45,171 bases of DNA from an uncultured Verrucomicrobia subdivision 3 bacterium (GCA_903870815.1 CAIQEI010000173.1:1-45171), one strand, 5' to 3'. Shown: positions 33,518 through 43,839, counted from the first letter of the stretch. A program made the numbers and translations. The notes: generated from the sequence alone by a model not told the origin.

Positions 33518-36500
33518 ATGAAACGTAAAATCATCACAATTAACTGGTGCTGGATCTTTATTTGTTGCGTCCTGCTGTTATGGGGGGCGAGCGGCGATGC
33601 TGCTGAGACAAACATGCTCCGTCTCGCGATCGGCCCGATTTTTGCCCCCGCCGGAAATGCCGCGCTGGAAAAGGCCGCCACCACCCTGCCGGACATGATC
33701 ACCGCCGCCTTGTCTTCAGAAAGCCGGTTCCAAATGGTCGAACGCGACAAGGTGAATGCCATCTGGAGCGAAATACACCTAGCCGAAGGCGGACGGATGT
33801 CAGCCAATGCCGTGATTAAGATGGGCCATTTTTTATCCTGCGACTGGCTGGTCAGCGGATCGTTTGCCCAGACCGACACCGGCCCGCAAATATGGGTCAA
33901 GGTCATCAATATACAAGACAGCGTCGTCGTGGATTTACAATGCGTGCCCTTTAATCAAACCAACTATTCCGCCACCGCCAAAGCCATCGCCGATTTTCTG
34001 GTCCAGGCGCGCGCGCGCTCGAAACCCAGCGAATTCATTGCGCTGGGAAAATTCCAGGACATGAGCATTACCGCCAACAAGGAGAACTGGGCTCCGCGGC
34101 TGGTGGCCCTGCTGGAAAAGCATCTGCTGGCGGCCGGTTACGGTGTGGTTGAGCGCGCGGCGATCGGGCCGATTTATACTGAATTCGAATTTCAGAACGC
34201 CGGGCTCACCAGCACCTCCAGCAATCGGGTGAGGCTAAAACCCGCCTTTTGGATCATCGACGGCGGCTGCAAATGGTTTCACGACACGCAGGACAAATTG
34301 AGCGTGACCGTCCGCATCCAAAAAATGGGGGGCGGCGAAGAGCTGTTCAGTTTCTCCAAACCGCCGGGCAAGGAATTGGAAAAGGAGGTGCTGAACACCG
34401 TGCAAAAGGCGCTCGCCACTTCCGGTTCGCCGACGCTGGCCCAGGCGCTCGCCGGCGAGATAAAAATGCTCACGGCCCGGATGGCTGAATTGGAGCAAGG
34501 CCGGGACGGACCGATGCCGCCGGTGGTTTCGACAAACAACCCAAAGTTCATAACGGTCACCAACCCTGATGGCGGAAAACGGAAGCTCCAGGTGGATCCG
34601 GTGATGCTGGCCCAGAAGGAACAACATTCCACCGAAGTGCACCGAACCATGATGCAATCCATCCTCCTATTTATGGGCAAGGACATGGAATCAAAGTGGA
34701 AGATGGGCAGGGCGTTGTATAAATCGCAAAATGACGCCGACAGCATACGCGGGGAGAAGTTGCTGGAAGAGGTGGCGGCCTCCGGCGATCCCAAATATGC
34801 GATTATGGCCAAAAACTGGCTGGAGGATTTCCGGACGGGGCGATTGTCGATCAAGCGACTCCCGATCGGGGCGGAAATCGTCGAACACCCCGAGCTTGGT
34901 GAGGCGAAGTCGTTGCCGAGCAAAGCAAGCAGAGATGCCGCTTCGGAAACCTGGCTTGCCAAGCAGGCAAGGCTGCAAATAATAACAAATATCGTGCCCC
35001 GGGCCGCCACGGTTGCAACTATTCGAGCGTCATGGGAATGGGGAGCAACTTTAGGCCACATAAAGGCCACCAAAGCGTGGAAGAATAAAATCTTTTTCGC
35101 CACCGACACATCAGTGCAATGTTACGACAGCGAAACCAGAGAGCTGACGTTCGTGAGGCTGCCCAGCCCGTGGAAACATCCCATCAGGGCCATCGAAGTC
35201 GATGAGAATGGCCTTTGGCTTGGAACGAGCGACAGCCTGTTTCGCATCACCGGGGGAGGTGCAGCAGTCCGAGAATACGGGGTCAAGGATGGCTTACCCC
35301 AAGGCGGCATTTCCGCACTGCGGTTGGCGGGCGGAAAATTGTTCATCGGGGCCGGCACGATCCGGGAAGGCAAGTTTGGATGGTTGGACCTGGCCACGGA
35401 CAAATTCACCGGCATTGTGTCACCCCACCTGCCTCTATCCATCGTAATGCTGGATGCCAAGACCCTCTGGGTTGGTTCCATGATCATGCAGCAAGTTGAT
35501 ATGGCGTCCCGCTCCTGGAAAAACGAAGTGCCGGAAGGTTATATGGAACGCGCTGTCACCCATGTGCTAAATGACCGGGCGGTAGCCATGAACTCAAAAT
35601 ATTTTGCCATCGTAATGCCACAACGGTGTGTGGGGATTTACCAACTGGCCACCAAAAAATGGCAATGCGTGAATATTTCCAGTAATGAAATGGCAAACAC
35701 GGGCGAAGCACTGGCCTTCGATCCAACCAACCCCGACTGGCTTTGGATAGGCTGCATGACAGGAAAATTGGTCTTGCTCAATGTTGCCACTTCACAGCTC
35801 CTGGGCGAAGTGATCACCCTGAATAATAATCCGATTCAAGGAATCTTCCCCACCCCAAACAGGATCATCTTTCTGGCGCAGCAAATTCCGAGCAACCAAG
35901 GCGACCTGTTTTGCATTGATAAATCGGGTTTTCTTAAACAGCTACCGGAATCCAGTCGTTCGGGAATCAAAGTGGTAGATGAAGTGGCAGAGCGACGCGC
36001 TTTTTTGCAGCAAAACTTTTCAAAGTTCGTGCCAGTCCAATTTCAAAAGGGTGCCAATGGCGAGGCGGCGATCCAACAGTTACCGGTCCAGCAGAACCTG
36101 ATGGAATATAAGGGTAAATATTATTCCGGTTTTCGGTTCACCGCCCCCGAGTGGATAGACGGCGACTTTGAATGGATTTTCAACATGGCAAAAACGGAAG
36201 CGCAAAAGGATTATATGATCCCAGGTGGCACAATGGAATGGTATATCGTTCCGGAAACAGGCAATTCAGACGGATTCAGGGATTACTCCACCGTGGACCT
36301 GGCGGATTTCCCTTCACTCCAGTCGCGATTCCCATACGTCGAAACTCTATTTGTGCAATCATTAGATCGGGGTTGTTTGCAACCCGGCAAATCGTATGGC
36401 ATCTGGTTCAGCTTTAAGCAAAAAGACATACCCAATTTTGGCTTTGCCATGACGATAAAATCAAAGCGCGGACAAGAAGAAATCGGCAGACTGCCGCTTA

Positions 36501-36934
36501 GTTTTAAACCGCCGCAGTCACGGGCACAAATCTCAGAAAGCCCCAAAGCCCCTCCCGCTTCAGCTGAAGAATTGCGCAGCGCATTTGAAGCCGCCTTAAA
36601 GGCAAACGATGCCAATGCATTGTATGGGCTTTATTGTTATCAAGATGTTACTGAAGAACGAAAAGTTCGGCAGTATAACGAAATCGTTCCATCCTTTCTG
36701 GGGAATGGCGATCGCAAGATTTCATTATCTGGTTTGTTTCGCGGGGAAAAACTTACCAATGTGGTGAATGGAATACTTTACAGGCCAAACATCACCGTTT
36801 TAGGCAATATTAAAATATCCCCCCTCAACCAATGGAGAGCAGGAACTTTGCTTTCTTACGGAAAACTTGGCGACGCATATTATATTGCCATCGTGATAAC
36901 TGAATCCGTAAAAAAATTGGACGCTGGTAGATAG
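33518..36934 (+). CDS. Large secreted protein: CsgG/FlgO-like N-terminus, beta-propeller, C-terminal unknown domain
   Basis: 1138 aa. A signal peptide (CWIFICCVLLLWGASGDAA) precedes a CsgG/FlgO-like domain (residues ~30-320: RLAIGPIFAPAGNAALEKAA, ITAALSSESRFQMVERDKV, LSCDWLVSGSF, and a second copy-like segment KPSEFIALGKFQDMSITA). About residues 500-830 have repeated strand motifs such as LWLGTSDSLFRITGGG and KLFIGAGTI, typical of a two-component-regulator type propeller. A C-terminal region near residues 1010-1138 is alpha/beta and unknown. Base composition is lower than that of neighbours. Likely periplasmic or outer-membrane; function unknown. Confidence 0.7.
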   Translation: MKRKIITINWCWIFICCVLLLWGASGDAAETNMLRLAIGPIFAPAGNAALEKAATTLPDMITAALSSESRFQMVERDKVNAIWSEIHLAEGGRMSANAVIKMGHFLSCDWLVSGSFAQTDTGPQIWVKVINIQDSVVVDLQCVPFNQTNYSATAKAIADFLVQARARSKPSEFIALGKFQDMSITANKENWAPRLVALLEKHLLAAGYGVVERAAIGPIYTEFEFQNAGLTSTSSNRVRLKPAFWIIDGGCKWFHDTQDKLSVTVRIQKMGGGEELFSFSKPPGKELEKEVLNTVQKALATSGSPTLAQALAGEIKMLTARMAELEQGRDGPMPPVVSTNNPKFITVTNPDGGKRKLQVDPVMLAQKEQHSTEVHRTMMQSILLFMGKDMESKWKMGRALYKSQNDADSIRGEKLLEEVAASGDPKYAIMAKNWLEDFRTGRLSIKRLPIGAEIVEHPELGEAKSLPSKASRDAASETWLAKQARLQIITNIVPRAATVATIRASWEWGATLGHIKATKAWKNKIFFATDTSVQCYDSETRELTFVRLPSPWKHPIRAIEVDENGLWLGTSDSLFRITGGGAAVREYGVKDGLPQGGISALRLAGGKLFIGAGTIREGKFGWLDLATDKFTGIVSPHLPLSIVMLDAKTLWVGSMIMQQVDMASRSWKNEVPEGYMERAVTHVLNDRAVAMNSKYFAIVMPQRCVGIYQLATKKWQCVNISSNEMANTGEALAFDPTNPDWLWIGCMTGKLVLLNVATSQLLGEVITLNNNPIQGIFPTPNRIIFLAQQIPSNQGDLFCIDKSGFLKQLPESSRSGIKVVDEVAERRAFLQQNFSKFVPVQFQKGANGEAAIQQLPVQQNLMEYKGKYYSGFRFTAPEWIDGDFEWIFNMAKTEAQKDYMIPGGTMEWYIVPETGNSDGFRDYSTVDLADFPSLQSRFPYVETLFVQSLDRGCLQPGKSYGIWFSFKQKDIPNFGFAMTIKSKRGQEEIGRLPLSFKPPQSRAQISESPKAPPASAEELRSAFEAALKANDANALYGLYCYQDVTEERKVRQYNEIVPSFLGNGDRKISLSGLFRGEKLTNVVNGILYRPNITVLGNIKISPLNQWRAGTLLSYGKLGDAYYIAIVITESVKKLDAGR

Positions 36935-37160
36935 CTAGAAATTTGGAGTCTTGCCACTTTCTCCAAAACACTAATTCAACTCCAAAACCATGACCAAGCC
37001 ATGAACATTCGATCGCAGATATGGCATGCAGCGGCATTGCATTGTTGCCGGCCATCATGCTCATCGGCGAACTGGAAGGTTTCAGCCGGCGTTATAACAA
37101 TCACCGCATGTGCGTCGCTGCCGCGACCTCACCAGCGGTGAAGGTTTGATTCAAGCCGGA

Positions 37161-38534
37161 TTAATTCCCCAAATACTCGCGCGGGTCGGTGACCTTGCCG
37201 GTCAGCGCGCTCGCCGCCACCGTCGCCGGGGACGCGAGGAATACTTTCGATTCCTTGTCACCCATGCGGCCCGGGAAATTGCGGTTCGTCGCGCTGATGC
37301 AATTGATGCCGGATTTGTTGATGCGGCCGAAGGTGTCCACCGGACCGCCGAGGCAGGCGGCGCAACCGGCGTTTTCGGTCATCTGCACCCCCGCATCCAC
37401 CAGGATCTGCCAGATGGTCGAGTTGCCCCAGTAGGTTGTCTGCAAGTCGTTTACGATATCCGGCGTCGCCGGCACTCCAAAGGTGTCGATGACCACCTTC
37501 TTGCCGCGCAGCACGCGGGCGAATTCCACGAAGTCGCTCGTCTTGCCGCCGGTGCAGGAGCCAACGTAGGCGCGGTCGAGTTTCTGGTTCATTTCCTTGG
37601 CCTTCTTGCGCTGGCCCGGATCGGGATGGCACGCGACCGTTGGTTCCAGCTGGCTCAAGTCCACGACGAGTTCGTAAACAAACTTCTCGTTCGGGTCGCG
37701 GGTCACCGGCGTATAACTGGCTTTCGTGCCGTTCAATTTCACGCGGGCATCCACATATTCGGCGGTGCGCGCGTCATATTCGAAGATGGCGTTCTTGCCG
37801 CCGGCTTCAATGGCCATGTTGGCAATCGTCATGCGGTCATCCATGGACAGCGTCGCGATGCCCGCGCCGTCGAACTGCATCGCGCGGTAGGTCGCGCCGT
37901 CGAAGCCGATCTCGCCGATGCAATGGAGGATGATGTCCTTTGCCATGACGCCGGGTTGCAATTTGCCTTCCAGGCGGAAGTGCATCGTCTCGGGCACCTT
38001 GATGAGCAATTTGCCCGTGCCCATCACAAAGCCCGCGTCCGTGTTGCCGATGCCGGTGGCGAACTGGTTGAACGCGCCCGCCATGCAGGTGTGCGAGTCG
38101 GTGCCGAATAGCACTTCGCCGGGGCGCGTGTGGCCCTTCGCGGGCAGCGCCGCATGGCAGACGCCCGCGTAGCGCGAACCGTATTGCCGCTTCATGTTGC
38201 CCTTGACCGCGTCATAGACCCAGTGGCCTTTCGGGTCGTCTATGACGTCGTAAAAATACGGCAATCCCTGTTCGCCGGCGAACTCGCGGAGGATGTCCAC
38301 GTTGCGGTTCGACTTCGAATCGGCGGTGAAAATATAGTGGTCGGGGATGATGACGATTTTTTGCTTGTCCCAGACCTTCGCGGTTTTGCCGAACTCGCGC
38401 TTGAACACGCCGATGGTGCCCGGCCCGCACACGTCGTGCGTCATGAGCATGTCGGCGCTTACCCAGATATTGTCGCCGGCCTGCACGCTGGCCTTGCCGG
38501 ATGCGCGGGCGAGAAGTTTTTCTGTCAACGTCAT
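37161..38534 (-). CDS. leuC: Aconitase-family large subunit, 3-isopropylmalate dehydratase LeuC-like
   Basis: 457 aa. It would isomerise 2- to 3-isopropylmalate in leucine synthesis. Iron-sulfur cysteines: VGSCTGGK (residues ~300) and NAGCAACLGG (~355), the third in FGTDSHTCMAG (~145). Other aconitase features: MTHDVCGPGTIGVF, PDHYIFTADSKSNRN. The small-subunit gene leuD is not next to it, so a homoaconitase or other hydrolyase of the family cannot be excluded. It is divergent from the GH78-like gene. Confidence 0.88.
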   Translation of the reverse strand: MTLTEKLLARASGKASVQAGDNIWVSADMLMTHDVCGPGTIGVFKREFGKTAKVWDKQKIVIIPDHYIFTADSKSNRNVDILREFAGEQGLPYFYDVIDDPKGHWVYDAVKGNMKRQYGSRYAGVCHAALPAKGHTRPGEVLFGTDSHTCMAGAFNQFATGIGNTDAGFVMGTGKLLIKVPETMHFRLEGKLQPGVMAKDIILHCIGEIGFDGATYRAMQFDGAGIATLSMDDRMTIANMAIEAGGKNAIFEYDARTAEYVDARVKLNGTKASYTPVTRDPNEKFVYELVVDLSQLEPTVACHPDPGQRKKAKEMNQKLDRAYVGSCTGGKTSDFVEFARVLRGKKVVIDTFGVPATPDIVNDLQTTYWGNSTIWQILVDAGVQMTENAGCAACLGGPVDTFGRINKSGINCISATNRNFPGRMGDKESKVFLASPATVAASALTGKVTDPREYLGN

Positions 38535-38676
38535 AGAACCAAGAAAATAGCCGATGTGCCAGGCAAGTTCAACTGCGCAAACAGCCGGTTAAGGAAACAA
38601 GACGGATGGATTTTTAACAAACTTGAGCGATAAACAAATCTGGTTTCAGACAAGTCTATGAGATTAACCGCATAAC

Positions 38677-38704
38677 TTGACCTTTTGGGGTCGCGCCATA
38701 ATAT
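38677..38704 (+). promoter_or_regulatory. Candidate sigma-70 promoter of the GH78-like gene
   Basis: TTGACC (38677-38682), 16-bp spacer, TAATAT (38699-38704), 72 bp before the ATG at 38777. Inferred by eye; the -10 is good, the -35 fair. Confidence 0.45.
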
Positions 38705-38776
38705 GCGGGGCACCAAACAGCAATTTTGCCGTCCTTCATGATGGCCACAATGAAACCCCGACTTGTTGATTGAAGT

Positions 38777-41254
38777 ATGAAAGTTTACCTGAAATTCCAC
38801 CTGAGTCTGGTCATCGCCTCGATGATGTTATCTGCTGGCGCGGCCGAAAATTTCCCCGTGGTTCAAAAAGTATTTCTGCCCCCGCGATTTCACCTTGGGA
38901 ACACCGGGATTCTCCAGCTCCAGCCCATTGACGAGGCCGCCTGGATCTGGCATCCGGAATTCATGCCGGCCGCGAAGGCGGCGCGCGCCGATGTTTTTGC
39001 CGGCGGCTGGCGCGAGCCGGCTTTGTTGCGTTTTCGGCGGTCGTTTGAGGCCACGGCTGCGCCGGTGCGCATCCATGTCAGCGCCGACGAACGGTTTGAA
39101 TTGTTTTTGGACGGCAACCGCATCGCGCGGGGGCCGGACCGGTCGGATGTCGAACATTGGTCCTATGCCACCTATGACCTGCGGCTGGCGCCGGGCAGCC
39201 ATCGCTTGGAGGCTTTGGTGTGGAGCATCGGGCCCTACGCCCCGGTGGCACAGATGTCGTGGCGGGGCGGGTTCATTCTTAAGGCCGAGTCGGATTACGA
39301 CCGGTCGTTGACCACCGGCAAGGCCGCGTGGGAGGTTGCCAAACTTGCCGGCTACGAGTTCACGCCGGGCATTTTCTTTGTGGGCGCCCAATTGACCGCG
39401 CACGACTGCGGCCCGCAATGGAAGGAAGGCAATTATCTTAAGGCGCAAGTCATCCGGGCTCCGGTCAACAGTAATCCGTATGGCGAAAGCGCTCCGGGTT
39501 GGAAGCTTTTCCCCACAATTCTGCCTGATCAGTTGGATCGCGAAATCACCGTCGGCCGCGCCGTGGCGCTGGGCAGCGGCGCGCTGGGAAAGGACGAGGT
39601 CGTGAAGGCGGAGCAAGCGCGGCATCCCGACCTGCCGCAATGGCAATCGCTCATTGATGGCCGGAAGCAATTGGTTGTCCCCGCGAATACCGAGCAGTTT
39701 CTGCTTTGGGATCTTGATAATTATTACTGCGCCTATCCGGAATGCGAAGTCAGCGGCGGCGCGGGGGCGAAACTGGCATGGGGCTGGGCAGAATCGCTTT
39801 ACCTGCCCAAGTCCGAGGCCAAAGGCCGGCGTGACGAGTTCATCGGCAAGACCTTCCGCGGGATGACCGATACCTTTCTGCCGGGCGGAAAGCCGCACCA
39901 GAAATTTTCCACCCTTTGGTGGCGGGCTGGCCGTTGGTGTCTGCTGTCCATCAAGACGGGGGCGGAACCGCTGACCATTCACCGCCTGGCCTTGGACGAA
40001 AGCCGCTATCCTATTGATAACGAAAGCCGGTTTGATGACGGCGATAAACTGCTCCCCGATGTGATCGCGTTGGCGACCCGCGGGATTCAGATGTGCGCGC
40101 ACGAAACCTACATGGACTGCCCGTTTTACGAGCAGCTCATGTATGACGGCGATACGCGCCTGGAAATGCTCACCACGTATGCGATGACCCGCGATGATCG
40201 CTTGCCCCGGCGCGCTCTGGAGCTGTTTGATTTCTCGCGCCGGAACTGGGGCTTTGTCAATGAGCGCTATCCTGCCTATTTAGCCCAGCACTCGCCGACC
40301 TTCTCGTTGATCTGGGCGCTGATGCTCAATGACTATGCTTTCTGGCGGAATGATCCGGAGTTCGTGCGTGCGCGAGCGATTGGCCTGCGTTCGATGCTGG
40401 AGCATTTTGAGCCTTATGTGAACGGCGATGGCTTGCTGGAGAATCTGCCCGGCTGGCCCTTCATGGATTGGGTGCCGCAGTGGACGACCGGCAATGCGCC
40501 CGATGCTGTGAACGGCGTTTCGGCCCTCAACAACCTGCTCTACGTCTATGCCCTGCAAAAATCCGCCGCCGTGGAGGATTCTTTGGGCGAACCGTTGCTG
40601 GCGCAACGCCTGCGACTAAAGGCCGCCCGCACCGCCGCTGCCGCGCGCGCAAAATTCTGGGACGAATCACGCGGCCTCATGGCCGACAATCTGGCTCACA
40701 CCGAGTTCAGCGAACACGGCCAGTGTCTGGCGCTGCTCAGCGATACTTTGACCGGAGATTCGGCGCAGCGCTGCTTCGGACAATTGTTGACGGCGCCGGA
40801 TCTCAAGCGCACAACCATTTACTTCAGTTTTTATCTGATGGAAACCTGGCAAAAATTCGGGCGCGGCGATCTTATCCTGGAGCGTTTGGGTTTCTGGAAA
40901 GATTTGGTCAAACAAGGACTCAAGACACCGGTGGAACAACCGGGGAATACGCGCTCGGATTGTCATGCCTGGGGCAGTCACCCACTTTTCCATCTGCACG
41001 CCAGCATCGCCGGCATCCGCCCCGCTTCGCCGGGATTTCGCACTGTCCGGATTGCGCCCGAGCCGGGTGAATTGCCCAAGATTCAATGTCGAACGCCGCA
41101 TCCCGATGGCTACATCACGCTGGATCTGACGTTTAAAGCGGGTCGCTGCCGCGGAGTGATTGAATTACCGGCACAAATCACCGGCGTGTTTGTCTGGCAG
41201 GGGCGGGAACAAAAATTGAACGGCGGGGTCAATCCGATTGATCTCGGCCCGTAG
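38777..41254 (+). CDS. Alpha-L-rhamnosidase-like glycoside hydrolase (GH78-type)
   Basis: 825 aa with a signal peptide (residues 1-23, MLSAGAA cut). An N-terminal jelly-roll (RIHVSADERFELFLDGNRIARGPDR) and sandwich domains precede an (alpha/alpha)6 barrel with DCPFYEQLMYDGD (residues 447-459), matching the DCPxRE/GD catalytic region of GH78, and WGSHPLFHL near the C-terminus, followed by a C-terminal beta-sandwich. It would cleave terminal L-rhamnose or a related sugar. With ROK kinase and sulfatase downstream on the other strand, it suggests a polysaccharide-use region. Confidence 0.88.
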   Translation: MKVYLKFHLSLVIASMMLSAGAAENFPVVQKVFLPPRFHLGNTGILQLQPIDEAAWIWHPEFMPAAKAARADVFAGGWREPALLRFRRSFEATAAPVRIHVSADERFELFLDGNRIARGPDRSDVEHWSYATYDLRLAPGSHRLEALVWSIGPYAPVAQMSWRGGFILKAESDYDRSLTTGKAAWEVAKLAGYEFTPGIFFVGAQLTAHDCGPQWKEGNYLKAQVIRAPVNSNPYGESAPGWKLFPTILPDQLDREITVGRAVALGSGALGKDEVVKAEQARHPDLPQWQSLIDGRKQLVVPANTEQFLLWDLDNYYCAYPECEVSGGAGAKLAWGWAESLYLPKSEAKGRRDEFIGKTFRGMTDTFLPGGKPHQKFSTLWWRAGRWCLLSIKTGAEPLTIHRLALDESRYPIDNESRFDDGDKLLPDVIALATRGIQMCAHETYMDCPFYEQLMYDGDTRLEMLTTYAMTRDDRLPRRALELFDFSRRNWGFVNERYPAYLAQHSPTFSLIWALMLNDYAFWRNDPEFVRARAIGLRSMLEHFEPYVNGDGLLENLPGWPFMDWVPQWTTGNAPDAVNGVSALNNLLYVYALQKSAAVEDSLGEPLLAQRLRLKAARTAAAARAKFWDESRGLMADNLAHTEFSEHGQCLALLSDTLTGDSAQRCFGQLLTAPDLKRTTIYFSFYLMETWQKFGRGDLILERLGFWKDLVKQGLKTPVEQPGNTRSDCHAWGSHPLFHLHASIAGIRPASPGFRTVRIAPEPGELPKIQCRTPHPDGYITLDLTFKAGRCRGVIELPAQITGVFVWQGREQKLNGGVNPIDLGP

Positions 41255-41291
41255 GCGAATTCAAATCTAAATCCGAACACCGCCGTGTTGT

Positions 41292-42332
41292 TCAAGCCTT
41301 TTGGCTATGATACATCGCGACGACCGCCGCGCCGATGGCTTGCGAGAGTTCGCCCAGTTCCGCCGCCACCACCTTGACGGTGTCGCGCTGCGGCGCCCAG
41401 AGATAGGGCCGGGCGTTTTCGCGGATGATGCGCATGTAACGCTCGCGAAATTCCGGTGTTGTGGCCTCGTGATCCATCAGCCCGCCGCCGATGACGACAA
41501 TGCTGGTATCCAAAGCCATGACGAGATTGGCCACATGGACGCCCATGACGCGGGCTTGAAAATCGAAAATCTCCAAGGCCAGGGCGTCGCCTTTTTGCGC
41601 GCGGGTGCGTAGGGAAAGAACCTTTTCCTTGGTGGACGCGGTGGAGGTGGCGAGTTCGTGGCCGGGATGCCGTTTGAGGAATTCCGCGAGCAATTGCGGC
41701 AGGCCGGAAATGGTGGTGTAAGCCTCCACGCAGCCCCAGTCGCGGCCGCAGCCGCAGGTGAAGGGCTTGCCGGTCAGGCCGAACAGTTGCAGTGGCGCGG
41801 GCATGTGGCCGGCTTCCATGCCGGCGAGGGTGTCGCCGTCGAGGCTGAGTCCGTCGGCACCGATGAACGCCGCCCCGAGGCCGGAGCCGGGCATGAGCAT
41901 CAGGACGGTGGCTTTGCTGTTGCCGCGTGCCAGTCGCGCTTCGGCCACGCCGCCGAAATTGCCGTCGTTGCCGCAGACCAGGGGCAGGGGACGCCCGGCT
42001 ATTTTGGCGAGGGCGTCGCGGTAATCGGAATAAACATCCCAGCCGGAGAAGCTGGCGGGCAGGTTCGACGTGATGCTGAAAACGCCGTAGCGTTCGTAGG
42101 GTCCGGGGATCGAGAGGCCCACGCCGGCGACATCCGACCATTGTAATTGATTCTGCGCCAGAAAATCGCTGGCGCCGGCGATCCATGAGGTGATGACCGC
42201 TTCGCGGCCTTTTTCCGTATGGGTCGGGCGCTGCAACACTTTGCTCGAGACCGGCTCGCCATTTTCCCAGACGGCGCACATTTTGGTGGTGGTCGCGCCG
42301 CTGTCCGTGCCGATGAAAACTTTTTTGCTCAT
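41292..42332 (-). CDS. ROK-family sugar kinase
   Basis: 346 aa. N-terminal ATP site DSGATTTKM (residues 10-18), the ROK catalytic Asp in GNDGN (Asp123), the zinc-binding signature CGCGRDWGCVE (Cys193, Cys195, Cys201), and VVIGGGLMD near residue 285. ROK kinases phosphorylate glucose, N-acetylhexosamines or related sugars; this one has no HTH, so it is an enzyme rather than a repressor. Its upstream sequence shares a conserved element with the sulfatase gene. Confidence 0.9.
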   Translation of the reverse strand: MSKKVFIGTDSGATTTKMCAVWENGEPVSSKVLQRPTHTEKGREAVITSWIAGASDFLAQNQLQWSDVAGVGLSIPGPYERYGVFSITSNLPASFSGWDVYSDYRDALAKIAGRPLPLVCGNDGNFGGVAEARLARGNSKATVLMLMPGSGLGAAFIGADGLSLDGDTLAGMEAGHMPAPLQLFGLTGKPFTCGCGRDWGCVEAYTTISGLPQLLAEFLKRHPGHELATSTASTKEKVLSLRTRAQKGDALALEIFDFQARVMGVHVANLVMALDTSIVVIGGGLMDHEATTPEFRERYMRIIRENARPYLWAPQRDTVKVVAAELGELSQAIGAAVVAMYHSQKA

Positions 42333-42339
42333 GATGAGG

Positions 42340-42375
42340 CGTTAAAATGCGGGGAATGGCCCTAAAGGCAAGAAT
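42340..42375 (-). promoter_or_regulatory. Upstream element shared with the sulfatase gene (ROK copy)
   Basis: Read on the minus strand: ATTCTTGCCTTTA (42375-42363) then TTAACG (42345-42340), beginning 43 bp before the start codon. The same two blocks occur at the same offsets before the sulfatase gene. TTGCCT-N17-ATTTTA fits a weak sigma-70 promoter. Confidence 0.55.
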
Positions 42376-42425
42376 TATTCGCGTCGGCCCGGCCCGCCGC
42401 GTTGGCTAGTGCGCTGCGGCACTCG

Positions 42426-43832
42426 TCACGGCTCGGCCAATTGTTTCGGGTTTTTCGGATGCGCCGTGTGTCCGGCCAAACCGGAAAAGGCCGGCGGCAC
42501 GAGCTGCTTGTTCCAGTCATTCACGGCGGCGTTCAGTGTCTTCAATTTATTGGTCTGCCCATCTGCCAGGTTTTTGCTTTCGCCCAAGTCGGTGCCGAGG
42601 TTGTAAAGTTCATCCGGCTGATTTTGGATGCGAACCAGTTTGGAATCGTTTTCATGGATGGCGAACTGCTTGCCTCCGCCCATGCGCCAGAATAGTTGCG
42701 AATGCGGGGTGTTGGTGTTTGCACCGGTGAGAAATGGCAGCAGATTCACGCCGTCATGGATCGTGTTCGTTGGCATCGACACTCCCGCCAGCGCCAGGGC
42801 GGTGGGAAAGACATCCAGCGAACTCACCGGCAAATCATACCCGCGACCAGCGGGTAATTTCCCCGGCCAGCTCATGAGGAACGGCACGTGGATGCCGCCT
42901 TCATAAACCGTGCCCTTGCCCGCGCGCAGCGGCAGATTGCTCGACCCGTTGCCGGCGGCTCCCAGCGGGCCGCCGTTGTCGCTGAAAAAGAAAACCAGCG
43001 TGCGTCCTGTCTGGCCGGATTCGCGGAGCGCGGCGAGCACGTTGCCGATGGCGTCGTCCATCAGGCTTACTTGCGCGGCGTATTTCCGGCGCTTGGGATC
43101 GGCGATGGATTTGAACTGCGCCAACCGCTCCGGGGTCGGCTCCAGCGGATTGTGCGGCGCATTGAAGGCAAGGTAGAGAAACCATGGATCGCTTTTGTGC
43201 CGGCGCACAAAGGCGGCTCCTTCATCGCCAAAGGCCTGCGTGAGATGATTAGTCACGTCCACCGGCTGGCCGTTCCGCAAAATCGGCTCGTTGTATTCCG
43301 GCCCAGGTCCAACCAGGGTCGGCTTCCAATTGAGGTAATGATGGCCACCGCCAAGAAAGCCAAAGGTCTCCACGAAACCGCGGTTTTCCGGACGAAATTC
43401 CGGGGCCGCCCCCAGATGCCATTTGCCGATCCAGCCGGTGACATAGCCGGCCTCGCGCAGAAATTGTGGCAGCAGTTTCTCGGTCGTGGGCAAACCCTCG
43501 CGATGGTCGTTCACATCATACCAGGGGTTCTGTTCATGACCGAAACGCTGCTGATAACGTCCCGTCAGCAGCGCGGCGCGGCTGGGGCTGCAAAACGCAT
43601 GCGTAACATAGCCATTGCTGAAACGAAGGCCTTCGCCCGCCAGCCGGTCCAGATGCGGCGTGGGGATGTCCTTGCAGCCCTGAAAGCCGATATCCGCATA
43701 ACCCTGATCGTCCGAGACGATGATGAGGATGTTGGGTTGATCGGCGGGTTTTGGCGTGTCGGCAGCCGCCTGGGTGGCCAGCGCGAACAGGATGAACAGG
43801 CTGCCAATTCGGGCGCAAATTTTCTGGTTCAT
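42426..43832 (-). CDS. Secreted sulfatase (formylglycine type)
   Basis: 468 aa. A signal peptide ends near residue 24 (ATQAAAD). The sulfatase signature AFCSPSRAALLTGR carries Cys81, which would be oxidised to formylglycine. Metal ligands SDDQGYAD (Asp41/Asp42), GWIGKWHLG and FFSDNGGP are present. It removes sulfate esters from glycans in the periplasm; the maturation enzyme is not in the window. It shares its upstream element with the ROK kinase gene, 93 bp downstream. Confidence 0.95.
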   Translation of the reverse strand: MNQKICARIGSLFILFALATQAAADTPKPADQPNILIIVSDDQGYADIGFQGCKDIPTPHLDRLAGEGLRFSNGYVTHAFCSPSRAALLTGRYQQRFGHEQNPWYDVNDHREGLPTTEKLLPQFLREAGYVTGWIGKWHLGAAPEFRPENRGFVETFGFLGGGHHYLNWKPTLVGPGPEYNEPILRNGQPVDVTNHLTQAFGDEGAAFVRRHKSDPWFLYLAFNAPHNPLEPTPERLAQFKSIADPKRRKYAAQVSLMDDAIGNVLAALRESGQTGRTLVFFFSDNGGPLGAAGNGSSNLPLRAGKGTVYEGGIHVPFLMSWPGKLPAGRGYDLPVSSLDVFPTALALAGVSMPTNTIHDGVNLLPFLTGANTNTPHSQLFWRMGGGKQFAIHENDSKLVRIQNQPDELYNLGTDLGESKNLADGQTNKLKTLNAAVNDWNKQLVPPAFSGLAGHTAHPKNPKQLAEP

Positions 43833-43839
43833 GGGCTGC

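Noticed and set aside
37021-37149. 42-codon ORF downstream of leuC
   Set aside because: No ribosome site, no motif; the 226-bp gap between 36935 and 37160 holds nothing I can support.
38828-40102. 424-codon minus-strand open frame
   Set aside because: Antisense to the GH78-like gene; no domain.
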